This document shows, piece by piece, positions 45,122 to 54,642 of a stretch of DNA of 64,000 bases. The first letter of the stretch is position 1. Each line of letters begins with the position of its first letter. The notes below the pieces were generated by a model. That model was not told the DNA's origin. It saw only the letters and a list, made by a program, of their open reading frames with translations, and ran no database searches. Source of the DNA: JBEBVQ01 sp037190845 (lineage in GTDB: Bacteria > Bacteroidota > Bacteroidia > Chitinophagales > Chitinophagaceae); contig JBBCJI010000018.1 in NCBI GenBank assembly GCA_037190845.1, positions 124,001 to 188,000 on the forward strand, written 5' to 3'. Both the position numbers and the translations under genes were made by a program.

Positions 45122-45556
45122 ATGCGTCTAAGAATGTTAATGATCGGTAACGATGAAGCTTATCTTGCTACAGACCGGGATTTTCTGAAGGAAAAGGGTA
45201 TCCATGTGTATAGCTCTCTTGCAACGAAACACCTGAACGAATTGATTTCGGAGATAAACCCGGATATTATTTTTCTGAATTACCGGCAACCCGGGACACA
45301 GGAAATGGAATTGTACCACAATGTGCTGGATAACCTGCGTATTATCCGTACACCTGTTATTTTTACTTTATCGGAGGATGCTGCTTATCTCGTAAGTAGA
45401 GACAGAACGGCTTCACACAATCACAGAAACCATATCTCGGATAACATAGGAGATGCCGTTAAACAAGCCTTCTCAGATGCAGGAACATCCCGCAAGATTG
45501 TTCCGCAGTTTCGCAAAACAGTATTCCTTCACACCTCCTTACCGGCAAGCGCCTGA
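45122..45556 (+). CDS. receiver-like protein lacking the phospho-acceptor Asp (2 of 2)
   Basis: 144 residues, paralogous in layout to the gene at 44709: MLMIGNDEAYLATDRDFLKEKGIHV, then DIIFLNYRQPG with Asn where Asp is expected, then TPVIFTLSED. A ~40-residue basic/aromatic tail is unrelated to known output domains. The last 28 bp overlap, tail to tail, the histidine kinase gene. Function unknown; possible phosphorylation-independent adaptor. Confidence 0.72.
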   Translation: MRLRMLMIGNDEAYLATDRDFLKEKGIHVYSSLATKHLNELISEINPDIIFLNYRQPGTQEMELYHNVLDNLRIIRTPVIFTLSEDAAYLVSRDRTASHNHRNHISDNIGDAVKQAFSDAGTSRKIVPQFRKTVFLHTSLPASA

Positions 45557-46878
45557 TCCTGGTTGTGTGTGCGAGGCAGAATGATATGGAAGGTAGTCCC
45601 GGCATTTTCTTCACTATCCACCCGTATGGAACCCTGATGCTGTTCGATAATCTCTTTACAGATACTTAATCCAAGACCATAGGATTTTTCATTATTCAAT
45701 CCATTCCTCCCAGCTTTTGTAAAACGGTCGAACAGGCACGGCATAAGGTCTTCCGGAATACCAATACCGTTATCCGCCACAGCAATATGCACCATCTCGC
45801 TGTTGGCATTCAGCAGCAATTTTATAGTCCCGCCCTGAGGAGTGAATTTTACCGCATTGTGTATCAGGTTATTCAATGCACGTTGCAGTTTTTGCAGATG
45901 CACGTCTGCTGTAACCGGAAAATCGGGCAATGCCGTAGTAAAATGTTTCCCCCCACTGGTTTGTAATTGCCATAAGCGCACCGTGTCTTTTAACACCCCG
46001 TCAATAGATACAGGAGCAGTTTGTAATGGTCCCGGCTGGTTGCGCGCCACTTCAATAAGATCATGAATAAAATAATCCGCATCCCTGCAAGCCGTTTCAA
46101 TCATGGTATAAAATTCGTGAGGAGCCTCTGTACCGCTCTTAAGCAGATCTACCGCGCCGGAAATATTATTAAGCGGACTGCGCAGATCGTGCGCCACAAT
46201 AGACAGCATTTCCGTTTGCTGCATATTGATATGCCGGATATGCCGGTTTTTATTTTCAATAATGATAATCTGCCGGTAATAATCGTACTGATAAGAAAAC
46301 CATATCCTTGATATAAAAAACATCATCAGGACAATCATAAAACCGGTCATATAATTCTGGATGAGGGTCTGCGGATCATGTTGGAAGTAGCGCAACGAAG
46401 CAACAAAAACAACATAAGTCACGACAGAAACAAACAATATTTCCCGGAAGGAGAACAAAACCAGCACGGCAATGGAAAAACAACCTGCCAGAAGATAGGT
46501 CAGCGTATTGGATGGATTATATTGCGCCAGCAAGGAAACCCCCATAAAGTGAGCGATCACGGCCAGACTATATGCCAACAACAAGTAACGCACCGGCAGA
46601 AAACGCTTCCGGATATGGACAGATTTAGTTAACCGGAGCAACAAAAGAAATACTACCGTATTTACCAGCAAGATGCGATATAGCAACTTAAACTCTTCAT
46701 GATTATCAACAACCAGACCACCAGGCATAACAGCTCCTGCGGAAAGTAACAATATACAACATGCAAGTGCAATAATAGCAAGAACACGCAGTGCTTTGAT
46801 ACTACGCCGGGTGGCTTTACGCATAAACATAGTACGTTCGGCAGTATCTGCGGGGTCTCGAAACAGGTATAATTGCAT
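45529..46878 (-). CDS. membrane sensor histidine kinase
   Basis: 449 residues: about six membrane helices in the first ~220 residues and no periplasmic sensor domain, then HisKA with MLSIVAHDLRSPLNNISGAVDLL (phospho-His), and HATPase_c with NNLIHNAVKFTP, VADNGIGIPED and GLGLSICKEIIEQH. The full set of catalytic motifs is present. No canonical response regulator is adjacent, only the two Asn-type receivers. Confidence 0.9.
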   Translation of the reverse strand: MQLYLFRDPADTAERTMFMRKATRRSIKALRVLAIIALACCILLLSAGAVMPGGLVVDNHEEFKLLYRILLVNTVVFLLLLRLTKSVHIRKRFLPVRYLLLAYSLAVIAHFMGVSLLAQYNPSNTLTYLLAGCFSIAVLVLFSFREILFVSVVTYVVFVASLRYFQHDPQTLIQNYMTGFMIVLMMFFISRIWFSYQYDYYRQIIIIENKNRHIRHINMQQTEMLSIVAHDLRSPLNNISGAVDLLKSGTEAPHEFYTMIETACRDADYFIHDLIEVARNQPGPLQTAPVSIDGVLKDTVRLWQLQTSGGKHFTTALPDFPVTADVHLQKLQRALNNLIHNAVKFTPQGGTIKLLLNANSEMVHIAVADNGIGIPEDLMPCLFDRFTKAGRNGLNNEKSYGLGLSICKEIIEQHQGSIRVDSEENAGTTFHIILPRTHNQDQALAGKEV

Positions 46879-46963
46879 GAAATGTATATACTATGTCAGG
46901 TTCTTCAGTACAATATTACATAACCTTGCGGATTTAATGCAGGGATACTGTAAAATAAAGAGA

Positions 46964-48217
46964 TCAAACTGCTGCATCAGACTTGCCGCCATCCCTTTCT
47001 GTCTTCTCTTTTTGCAGCACACGCTTGTTGAGTAATGTAGCAGTAAAAAGGCATGATAAGACAATAGCAACACTAAGATAGCCTATCCACTGATAATTAT
47101 GGATCCGGCCATCCGCATCTACATAAACAACCCATCCGGATATCAGAGCGGCAGCACCTGTGAATAATTGCTGTACAGACGAGTTAAAGCTCATAAAGCT
47201 GCCCCGCTGTGCCGGGGGGACAACATTGCTGATCATTGCCTGGGCCGGTATACTCCGGCCTGTAGACAAAACAAACCAGATACCAGTCACTACCAGTACA
47301 AAATAAAAAGGAATAGAGGGCATATTCGTGATCAGAAAGATCGGAACAACAGAGGCCAGTACAAAGAAACGGAATACGCGCATTTTCCCATATTTATCTG
47401 AATATCTTCCGATCAGTGGAGAGGAGAAAAAGGTCAGTGCACCACCCACGAGATAGATGAGGGGAGTTTGATTTTTTGTAAAGCCCACATTAAACTCCAT
47501 ATATGGCATTAGAAACGGTACAATCATAAAATGCCCCAGCATCAGGCTGCCGACTAATAAAAGGGCATTAAGCTGAACTTTGTCCGAAACTATATTTACA
47601 ATTACCTGTACTATCTGCCGGCCTCTGCTTACGCCCTTTTGCGGAGCACGGATATGACCTGTCATTGCAGGGAGGTAACGCATAACAAGTAAAATGATAA
47701 GCATACCCAATACCCCAATCAGAATAAATGGTGCATGCCAGCTTATATGATTGGCAAGATATAACCCAAACGGCACACCGATCACGGAAGCAAATGAAAA
47801 AGCTGCCATAATGGACCCCATCGCCACTCCACGTCTTTCGTAAGGAAAAATATCGGCAACAATAGATAATACCTGTGCACCGATCAGCCCACCGAATGCC
47901 CCGGCAAAAATTCTCGATCCCAGCAGCAATTCGAAAGTCGGAGCTATACCACAACAGATCGTGCCGACGATAAAACCCATATAACCTGTCAATAGCACCT
48001 TTTTCCGATCAAAACGATCTACAAAGAATGCTGCAATAAAACCAATAATACCTGCACTCAGTGTATAAGAGGCAACAAGCACGCTGAACTGTTTGGCGCT
48101 GATTCCGAAATATGGCAGCAGAAAATTAGCCAGCGGCATCATGATCATGAAATCCATGATGTGGGTAAAATTGATGGCCGACAACAATAAGAGAATGATC
48201 CGCTCCTGCTTTGACAT
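46964..48217 (-). CDS. MFS transporter
   Basis: 417 residues with 12 membrane helices; the MFS motif between helices 2 and 3 is FFVDRFDRKKVLLTGY, and RIFAGAFGGLIGAQVLSIVADIFPYERRGVAMG fits the drug-proton antiporter (DHA) type. Substrate unknown. GACCTTTG on the minus strand upstream (near 48227) resembles a -7 box. Confidence 0.88.
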   Translation of the reverse strand: MSKQERIILLLLSAINFTHIMDFMIMMPLANFLLPYFGISAKQFSVLVASYTLSAGIIGFIAAFFVDRFDRKKVLLTGYMGFIVGTICCGIAPTFELLLGSRIFAGAFGGLIGAQVLSIVADIFPYERRGVAMGSIMAAFSFASVIGVPFGLYLANHISWHAPFILIGVLGMLIILLVMRYLPAMTGHIRAPQKGVSRGRQIVQVIVNIVSDKVQLNALLLVGSLMLGHFMIVPFLMPYMEFNVGFTKNQTPLIYLVGGALTFFSSPLIGRYSDKYGKMRVFRFFVLASVVPIFLITNMPSIPFYFVLVVTGIWFVLSTGRSIPAQAMISNVVPPAQRGSFMSFNSSVQQLFTGAAALISGWVVYVDADGRIHNYQWIGYLSVAIVLSCLFTATLLNKRVLQKEKTERDGGKSDAAV

Positions 48218-48313
48218 ATGCTTAAAAAGGAGGCAAAGGTCGTGGAATTTTATTACCGGGAACGTTATAATCCATTAAAAGTGTTGATCGGGCTATAACC
48301 GAACCAGAAAAAC

Positions 48314-48346
48314 AAAAGGAGCAGTTTTTTAAGAACTGCCCCTTTT
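48314..48346 (-). terminator. terminator after atpA
   Basis: AAAAGGAGCAGTT (48314-48326) pairs with AACTGCCCCTTTT (48334-48346) with one mismatch; it follows the atpA stop by 24 bp. It closes the atp operon. Confidence 0.8.
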
Positions 48347-48369
48347 TCAAGATATAACCGATGCGGTAA

Positions 48370-49950
48370 TCATGCTTTAAATTGCGGGATCAGATCCTGA
48401 GCAAGTTTTACCATCTTGTTGATGCCTTCTTCCGGCAGATTTCCTTTCTTGAATTCTCCCAGCACCTCCGGCAACCGCACGCCCATTTCATGCAGGAAAG
48501 CTTCTTCGAATGCTTTTACATTCTTCACCGGCACTCCGGAGATAAGGTTATTGGTACCGAGATAAATGATTGCAATCTGTTTTTCCACGCTGTACGGAGT
48601 GTATTGAGCCTGCTTGAGGATCTCCACGTTACGGCTGCCTTTGTCAATTACGTTTTTGGTAGCAGCATCAAGGTCACCGCCGAATTTGGAAAATGCTTCC
48701 ATTTCACGGTATAACGCCTGGTCGAGCTTCAGCGTACCGGCCACCTTCTTCATGGATTTGATCTGGGCATTACCACCCACGCGGCTTACCGAGATACCTA
48801 CGTTGATCGCAGGGCGGATACCGGCGTTAAACAGGTTACCTTCCAGGAATATCTGGCCGTCGGTGATAGAGATCACGTTGGTCGGGATATAAGCAGATAC
48901 GTCACCCGCCTGTGTTTCGATGATCGGCAGGGCGGTCAGTGATCCGCCGCCTTTCACGAGGTGCCTGATGCTTTCGGGCAGATCGTTCATACCTTTTGCG
49001 ATCTCATCATTACCGATGACTTTGGCCGCACGTTCGAGCAGACGGCTGTGCAGGTAGAATACGTCACCGGGATATGCTTCACGGCCCGGAGGACGGCGCA
49101 GCAGCAGCGACACTTCACGATAGGCAACGGCCTGCTTGGAGAGATCATCATATACTACCAGCGCAGGACGGCCTGTATCCCGGAAAAATTCACCGATGGC
49201 GGCGCCGGCAAACGGGGCAAAGAACTGCAGCGGGGCAGGATCGGAGGCAGAGGCCGCTACGATAACCGTATAGGGCATAGCGCCGTTTTCTTCCAGCGTC
49301 TTCATCACACCTGCAATGGTAGATGCTTTCTGGCCGATCGCTACATAGATACAATATACGGGGTTACCCGCTTCGTAAAATTCTTTCTGATTGATGATCG
49401 TGTCCACGCAAATAGCGGTCTTACCGGTCTGGCGATCACCGATCACCAGCTCACGCTGACCACGACCGATGGGGATCATCGCGTCAATCGCTTTGATACC
49501 GGTCTGCAACGGTTCCTTTACCGGCTCACGGAAGATAACCCCGGGCGCTTTACGTTCCAGCGGCATTTCATATAATTCGCCGGAGAGCGGGCCTTTCCCG
49601 TCTATCGGTTCGCCGAGCGTATTTACGACACGACCTACCATACCCTCGCCTACCTTAATGGAGGCGATCTGGCCGGTACGGCGCACCCGGGCGCCTTCCT
49701 TGATCAGGCCGCTTTCCCCCATCAATACCACACCTACATTATCCTCTTCGAGGTTCAGGGCTATTGCCTTAACGCCATTATCAAAAACCACCAGCTCACC
49801 CTGGCGGACACTGTTCAGGCCGTATACGCGTGCGATACCGTCACCCACCTGGAGTACGGTACCTACTTCTTCGAGGCTCGCGCCGCCGTCAATATTACTC
49901 AACTGTTCGCGGAGTATCGCCGATATTTCATCCGGTTTAATCTCAACCAT
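48370..49950 (-). CDS. atpA: ATP synthase F1 alpha subunit
   Basis: 526 residues: beta-barrel N-domain, P-loop GDRQTGKTAICVDTI, and the C-terminal ISVSRVGGNAQIKSMKKVAGTLKLDQ. Forms the alpha3beta3 catalytic head. Fourth from atpB in the order B-E-F-H-A; a terminator follows instead of atpG. Confidence 0.98.
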   Translation of the reverse strand: MVEIKPDEISAILREQLSNIDGGASLEEVGTVLQVGDGIARVYGLNSVRQGELVVFDNGVKAIALNLEEDNVGVVLMGESGLIKEGARVRRTGQIASIKVGEGMVGRVVNTLGEPIDGKGPLSGELYEMPLERKAPGVIFREPVKEPLQTGIKAIDAMIPIGRGQRELVIGDRQTGKTAICVDTIINQKEFYEAGNPVYCIYVAIGQKASTIAGVMKTLEENGAMPYTVIVAASASDPAPLQFFAPFAGAAIGEFFRDTGRPALVVYDDLSKQAVAYREVSLLLRRPPGREAYPGDVFYLHSRLLERAAKVIGNDEIAKGMNDLPESIRHLVKGGGSLTALPIIETQAGDVSAYIPTNVISITDGQIFLEGNLFNAGIRPAINVGISVSRVGGNAQIKSMKKVAGTLKLDQALYREMEAFSKFGGDLDAATKNVIDKGSRNVEILKQAQYTPYSVEKQIAIIYLGTNNLISGVPVKNVKAFEEAFLHEMGVRLPEVLGEFKKGNLPEEGINKMVKLAQDLIPQFKA

Positions 49951-50000
49951 GATTATTTATTTATAGAGTCAATTTTAATGAAGTACCAATTTCAATTTAT

Positions 50001-50564
50001 CTATCGAAGCTCACTTACGTAAGCATTGTCCAGGAATTGTGCTCTGATGTCATTCAGCTCTTTCCGGACGCTGGCATCAAACAGCTTGTCTTCCATCTCC
50101 AGCACAAAGCCCCCGATCAGGTCGGGATTGACATCTGCGCTCAGGTCAACCGTATATTCTGGCAGCCCGGAAGCAACACGGGTAAGGATCGTTTCCTTCA
50201 CAGGATCACTGACCGCTGCCGCCGTTGTGAGTCTTACTGTTTTGATCTTTTTCAGCTCTTTATACTGGCTGATAAACGCCGAAGCGATTTCCGGCAGGCT
50301 GGCTTCCCGACCTTTATTGACCAGCAGGGAGATAAACCCTTTTGTCAGTGTGCTAATACCGGCACCCAGCACCGCATCAATAATCTGCAGCTTCTTCCCG
50401 GCCTTAATAACAGGGCTGCGCAGCATATTTGCGAAATCAGGGCTGCGCCGGCAGATGTCATCCAGCAACTGTACATCTTTCAGCGTGGTGTCGAGACCAT
50501 TCCGCTCTACAGCCAGATCCAGCAGTGATTTCGCATAACGCGCGGCGAGACGAGGGTTTTGCAT
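50001..50564 (-). CDS. atpH: ATP synthase F1 delta subunit
   Basis: 187 residues; N-terminal helical domain (RLAARYAKSLLDLAVERNGLDTTLKDVQLL) and C-terminal DPDLIGGFVLEMEDKLFDASVRKELNDI-type signature (NPDLIGGFVLEMEDKL). Part of the peripheral stalk. It lies 18 bp after atpF. Confidence 0.96.
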   Translation of the reverse strand: MQNPRLAARYAKSLLDLAVERNGLDTTLKDVQLLDDICRRSPDFANMLRSPVIKAGKKLQIIDAVLGAGISTLTKGFISLLVNKGREASLPEIASAFISQYKELKKIKTVRLTTAAAVSDPVKETILTRVASGLPEYTVDLSADVNPDLIGGFVLEMEDKLFDASVRKELNDIRAQFLDNAYVSELR

Positions 50565-50582
50565 AAGTTGCGTAAATGAAAT

Positions 50583-51077
50583 TTAGTTCAGTTTGATATC
50601 TTCCGTCAGGGAACTGATATATTCGTTTTGCTCGGTTGCCGAAGCCAGTTGCTTACGCAGGATCTTTTCTGCTACGTCCACAGCGAGGATTCCGATCTCG
50701 TTCTTCACTTCGGTAATGGCAGCGAGCTTCTGGTGTTCAATCTGTTGTCTGGCATCGGCCAGCATTTTATCCGTGATCAGCCGGGTCTTTTCCTTCGCCT
50801 CGTTGATGATACGCTCCTGCTCTTCCTTTGCTTCCTTGAGCATCGCCGAACGTTCTGCGCGGGCTTCTATCAGCAGCTTTTCATTTTCTGCCTGTAACTG
50901 GCTCATTTCCTTCTTTACACGGTCGGCAGTAGCAATGGAATCAGCAATCCCCCGCTCGCGCTCTCCCAGCGAATTCAGAATCGGCTTCCAGGCAAATTTG
51001 CGCAGGATGAAAAACACGATAAGGAACGCAACAAGCGTCCATACAAATAATCCCAGTTGCGGCATTAACAAGTCCAT
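50583..51077 (-). CDS. atpF: ATP synthase F0 b subunit
   Basis: 164 residues: one N-terminal membrane helix (LGLFVWTLVAFLIVFFILRKF) then a long charged coiled coil (RERGIADSIATADRVKKEMSQLQAENEKLLIEARAERSAMLKEAKEE), the peripheral stalk. Confidence 0.96.
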   Translation of the reverse strand: MDLLMPQLGLFVWTLVAFLIVFFILRKFAWKPILNSLGERERGIADSIATADRVKKEMSQLQAENEKLLIEARAERSAMLKEAKEEQERIINEAKEKTRLITDKMLADARQQIEHQKLAAITEVKNEIGILAVDVAEKILRKQLASATEQNEYISSLTEDIKLN

Positions 51078-51156
51078 ACTGATGTATATTTATTGTAAAA
51101 AGTTTATAACCAGGCGTATATAAAAACGCCGAAAACCATTCAGTAACATTGAAAAA

Positions 51157-51195
51157 TAAACTGCATCCGCGGCCCTGTGCGTTGGATGCAGTTTA
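51157..51195 (-). terminator. hairpin plus T-run between atpE and atpF
   Basis: TAAACTGCATCC (51157-51168) pairs perfectly with GGATGCAGTTTA (51184-51195). On the minus strand it is followed by TTTTTC, so it looks like an intrinsic terminator inside the operon, 8 bp past the atpE stop. It may give extra atpE transcripts. Confidence 0.75.
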
Positions 51196-51202
51196 TAAGT
51201 AC

Positions 51203-51454
51203 TTACAGTACAACTGCCAGCAGGCCGGTGATGATCCCGAAAAGGGCAACACCTTCTACGAAGGCAGCCGTCAGGATCATGTTTGCACGGATATCTCCGG
51301 AAGCTTCCGGCTGACGTGCAATAGCCTCAACAGCGCCTTTACCGATCTGGCCGATACCGACACCGGCAGCCAAAGCTGCGATACCGGCACCAATAGCGCC
51401 ACCGGCGGCGGCTGTACCATCAATTGCTAACAGCATTGTGTTTAACAGGGACAT
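51203..51454 (-). CDS. atpE: ATP synthase F0 c subunit
   Basis: 83 residues, two helices with a polar loop (ARQPE). The ion-binding Glu is in AFVEGVALFG. The residue after it is Gly, not Ser/Thr, which argues for H+ rather than Na+ (inference). Confidence 0.97.
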   Translation of the reverse strand: MSLLNTMLLAIDGTAAAGGAIGAGIAALAAGVGIGQIGKGAVEAIARQPEASGDIRANMILTAAFVEGVALFGIITGLLAVVL

Positions 51455-51480
51455 GTGTATATGGATTTAAATTAAAAAAA

Positions 51481-52593
51481 CTAAGTTATAGATTTTTGTG
51501 CAGCAACATGATGGTCATCTTCCGCACCATGAGCATGATGTTCATGCCCTTCTTCTATGGCCTGCCCGATAAAAACAGCGGTCAGGTTGGTAAATATGAA
51601 TGCCTGTATGGCCCCTACCAGTAATTCCAGGAAATACATAAAAATAGTAAATGCCAGCGAAACGGGCGCAAAACCCCATCCCGCCACGTTGCTCAGCGCA
51701 CCGAAGATAAAGATCATGGAGATGATGCTCAGTATAATAATATGGCCGGCCAGGATATTGGCAAAAAGACGGATCATCAATGCTACCGGCTTGATAAACA
51801 TGGAAATGATCTCGATCGGTATCAGCAGCAGCTTCACTCCGAACGGAACACCCGGCGGATTAAGCAGGTGACCCCAGAAATGTTTATTGCTGCTGGCCAG
51901 CATAACTATGAAAGAGATCAGCGCCAGGCACGCCGTTACGGCTATATTCCCCGTAAAGTTGGCGCCGCCGGGGAGCAGTCCCAGAAGGTTATTGATCCAG
52001 ATAAAAAAGAACAGGGTGAGCAGCAAAGGCATGAAACGCATGTACTTATGCCCGAGGTTGGGCTTTGCCACTTCATCGCGGATAAATATGATTACAGGCT
52101 CCAGGGCATTCTGGAAGCCCGAAGGCGCCGTCATCACTCCCTTTTGTTTATACCGGCCGGCAACCCGCGTCATGATCCAGAGCAGCAAAATCACTGACAA
52201 AATCATGGAAGCCACGTTCTTGGTAATGGAAAAGTCATAAAAAACCTCATCCGGATTTTCAGCAATGATCTTGCCCGATTCATCGTTTATGGTATAACCG
52301 TTGTGTACCGAGCGGTGACCGTGGTGGCCAAAACGGGAAGAAGAAAAAACAGAAAGGCCGTTATCCTTACTATATAAAACAACAGGAAGGGGTACACTGA
52401 CCGCATGGTCATTCACATCGAACAAATGCCAGTCATATGCGTCACGAACGTGGCCGAAAATCACCTTTGCAGCGTCGAAACCGCCTTCATGCTGCGTGTC
52501 ATGATCGCCTTCGTGGGATGCAAAGGAGCTGCTGTTAAAGCCCGAAAGCGTACCAAGCAGTATCAGAAAAGGAAGAAATCGTCTGAAATTCAT
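51481..52593 (-). CDS. atpB: ATP synthase F0 a subunit
   Basis: 370 residues. MNFRRFLPFLILLGTLSGFNSSSFASHEGDHDTQ is a signal peptide followed by a ~115-residue periplasmic region, as in other Bacteroidota. Five or six membrane helices follow, with the essential Arg in KPVALMIRLFANILAGHII. The C-terminus is His-rich (GHEHHAHGAEDDHH). The frame continues to 52695 but the promoter box at 52616 rules out the longer start. Confidence 0.95.
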   Translation of the reverse strand: MNFRRFLPFLILLGTLSGFNSSSFASHEGDHDTQHEGGFDAAKVIFGHVRDAYDWHLFDVNDHAVSVPLPVVLYSKDNGLSVFSSSRFGHHGHRSVHNGYTINDESGKIIAENPDEVFYDFSITKNVASMILSVILLLWIMTRVAGRYKQKGVMTAPSGFQNALEPVIIFIRDEVAKPNLGHKYMRFMPLLLTLFFFIWINNLLGLLPGGANFTGNIAVTACLALISFIVMLASSNKHFWGHLLNPPGVPFGVKLLLIPIEIISMFIKPVALMIRLFANILAGHIIILSIISMIFIFGALSNVAGWGFAPVSLAFTIFMYFLELLVGAIQAFIFTNLTAVFIGQAIEEGHEHHAHGAEDDHHVAAQKSIT

Positions 52594-52615
52594 TATGCAA
52601 CCCTGAAATTTTGCG

Positions 52616-52623
52616 CAAAGGTA
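52616..52623 (-). promoter_or_regulatory. -7 box of the atp operon
   Basis: TACCTTTG on the minus strand, 23 bp upstream of the atpB ATG. Confidence 0.6.
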
Positions 52624-52762
52624 ACACAGGAAGAATGAAAATGCAAAAAGAAAAAATGGAAATAGAAAAATATGACCGTATCCTGAAAATAGCACACATA
52701 ATGAAAGGATACCACAATACAGCTTCCGGGAGAAAAAATAACTCCGGGAACGTTTTCCGTTG

Positions 52763-52770
52763 TATTTTTG
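52763..52770 (+). promoter_or_regulatory. -7 box of pckA
   Basis: TATTTTTG, 23 bp before ATG 52794; fits TAnnTTTG. Confidence 0.5.
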
Positions 52771-52793
52771 CCGTCTAATTCAAAAAATTCTCT

Positions 52794-54407
52794 ATGCAGG
52801 AATCTGGTAAGAAAAACCCATCGGCAGATCTGGCCGGCATGGGTCTCCATGTATCTGTTGCCCACTGGAATCTGTCCAGTGAAGAACTGACCCAAAAAAC
52901 CGTTGAACTGGGTCAGGGTGTGTTGAACGATACCGGCGCGTTATGCGTCAGCACCGGTAAATTCACGGGGCGCTCACCGAAAGATAAATTCACCGTAAAA
53001 GATGCCGTTACCGAAAAATCGGTTGACTGGGGTGATGTAAACATCCCGTTCAGCCCCGAAGCTTTCGACAAGCTGTATGATAAGGTATGTGCCTATTTTT
53101 CCGGCAAAGAGGTTTGGATACGCGATGCCTATGCCTGCGCCGATCCGAAGCACCGGCTCAATATCCGTGTGATCAACGAGACACCCTGGGCCAACCTGTT
53201 CTGCAACGACTTATTCCTGCGCCCTGCAGAAGCGGAAATTGAAACACAAACGCCCGATTGGCTGATCCTTCAGGCGCCCGGGTTCCTCGCAGATCCTGCC
53301 ACGGACGGCACCCGCCAGGGTAATTTCACCATTGTAAACTTTACCCGGAAGATCGTCCTGATCGGCGGCTCCGCCTATACGGGCGAAATGAAAAAGGGCA
53401 TATTCGGTGTGCTGAACTTCCTGTTGCCGCATAACCATAAGGTACTGAGCATGCACTGTTCTGCCAACGAAGGCAAAGATGGCGACGTAGCGCTGTTCTT
53501 CGGTCTTTCCGGCACAGGAAAAACCACGCTGAGTGCTGATCCCAACCGCGCACTGATCGGCGATGACGAGCATGGCTGGGCCGACGGATCGGTATTCAAT
53601 TTTGAAGGCGGATGTTATGCCAAATGTATTGACCTGAGCGCCGAAAAAGAACCTCAGATCTATGCTGCTATCAAACCAGGTGCGCTTCTGGAAAATATCA
53701 AATTCCATGAGGGTACGAATACCGTTGATTACAGCGATGGCACGATTACTGAAAATACACGCGCCGCTTACCCGATCTTCCATATTGAGAATGCCAAAGA
53801 TCCTTCTTACGGCGGCGATCCGAAAAACATTTTCTTCCTGACCTGCGATGCCTTCGGCATCCTACCACCGATCAGCAAGCTGACGAAGGAGCAGGCCATG
53901 TACCACTTCATCTCCGGCTATACCGCCAAGGTAGCCGGTACGGAAGTAGGTGTTACCGAACCGCAGACAACATTTTCCGCCTGTTTCGGACGTGTATTCC
54001 TGCCCCTCCACCCGATCCGCTATGCAGAGCTGCTGGGCGAAAAGCTGGAAGCGCATCCCGATGTAAACGTATGGCTGGTAAATACAGGCTGGAGCGGCGG
54101 CGCTTACGGCACAGGAAAACGTCTGAACCTGAAGTATACACGCGCCATGATCACTGCCGCGCTAAACGGAGCACTGAATGAAGTGACATTCGAGCCGCAC
54201 CCTGTATTCGGCGTACTCGTACCGCAATCCTGTCCCGGTGTGCCCGCAGAGATCCTGAATCCACGCGATACATGGGAAGACAAGGAAGCCTACGATAAAA
54301 AAGCCGGAGAGCTGGCGAAGCTATTCGTTGCCAACTTCGACAAATATGCCGACCAGGCGAATGACGAAATATTGTCTGCTGCACCTAAGGTGCTGGCTGA
54401 CGTGTAA
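52794..54407 (+). CDS. pckA: phosphoenolpyruvate carboxykinase (ATP)
   Basis: 537 residues with the ATP-type signatures: LSGTGKTTLSADPNR (kinase-1a P-loop), DDEHGW metal site (IGDDEHGWADGSVFNFEGGCYAKCIDLS) and the NTGWSGGAYGTGKR region. First step of gluconeogenesis from oxaloacetate. Confidence 0.98.
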   Translation: MQESGKKNPSADLAGMGLHVSVAHWNLSSEELTQKTVELGQGVLNDTGALCVSTGKFTGRSPKDKFTVKDAVTEKSVDWGDVNIPFSPEAFDKLYDKVCAYFSGKEVWIRDAYACADPKHRLNIRVINETPWANLFCNDLFLRPAEAEIETQTPDWLILQAPGFLADPATDGTRQGNFTIVNFTRKIVLIGGSAYTGEMKKGIFGVLNFLLPHNHKVLSMHCSANEGKDGDVALFFGLSGTGKTTLSADPNRALIGDDEHGWADGSVFNFEGGCYAKCIDLSAEKEPQIYAAIKPGALLENIKFHEGTNTVDYSDGTITENTRAAYPIFHIENAKDPSYGGDPKNIFFLTCDAFGILPPISKLTKEQAMYHFISGYTAKVAGTEVGVTEPQTTFSACFGRVFLPLHPIRYAELLGEKLEAHPDVNVWLVNTGWSGGAYGTGKRLNLKYTRAMITAALNGALNEVTFEPHPVFGVLVPQSCPGVPAEILNPRDTWEDKEAYDKKAGELAKLFVANFDKYADQANDEILSAAPKVLADV

Positions 54408-54425
54408 CCCTCCGGACAGACGTCA

Positions 54426-54467
54426 CAGCAAAACACCCGTATGCTATAGCATACGGGTGTTTTGCTG
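54426..54467 (+). terminator. terminator of pckA
   Basis: A 19-bp perfect stem (54426-54444 and 54449-54467) with loop TATA, 18 bp beyond the stop. No long U-tract, but the stem is strong. Confidence 0.85.
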
Positions 54468-54642
54468 TTAAACAAAAGGAAACGTAGCCTGCCTACTCCC
54501 GAATCATACAATCAATCACCATTGCATTAAATCGCGTAACTTGTGACTCACTTCATACACTATCACTTTTTAACCTTACCCTGATCCTGAACTCAGATTA
54601 TAACAATCAGTTTCTCTTCGGCAACAATATGAACAGCAGTAT

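Noticed and set aside
48961..49575. 204-codon plus-strand ORF across atpA
   Set aside because: Antisense shadow of atpA.
52594..52695. Longer atpB start at 52695
   Set aside because: The -7 box lies within the extension and the signal peptide begins at 52593.
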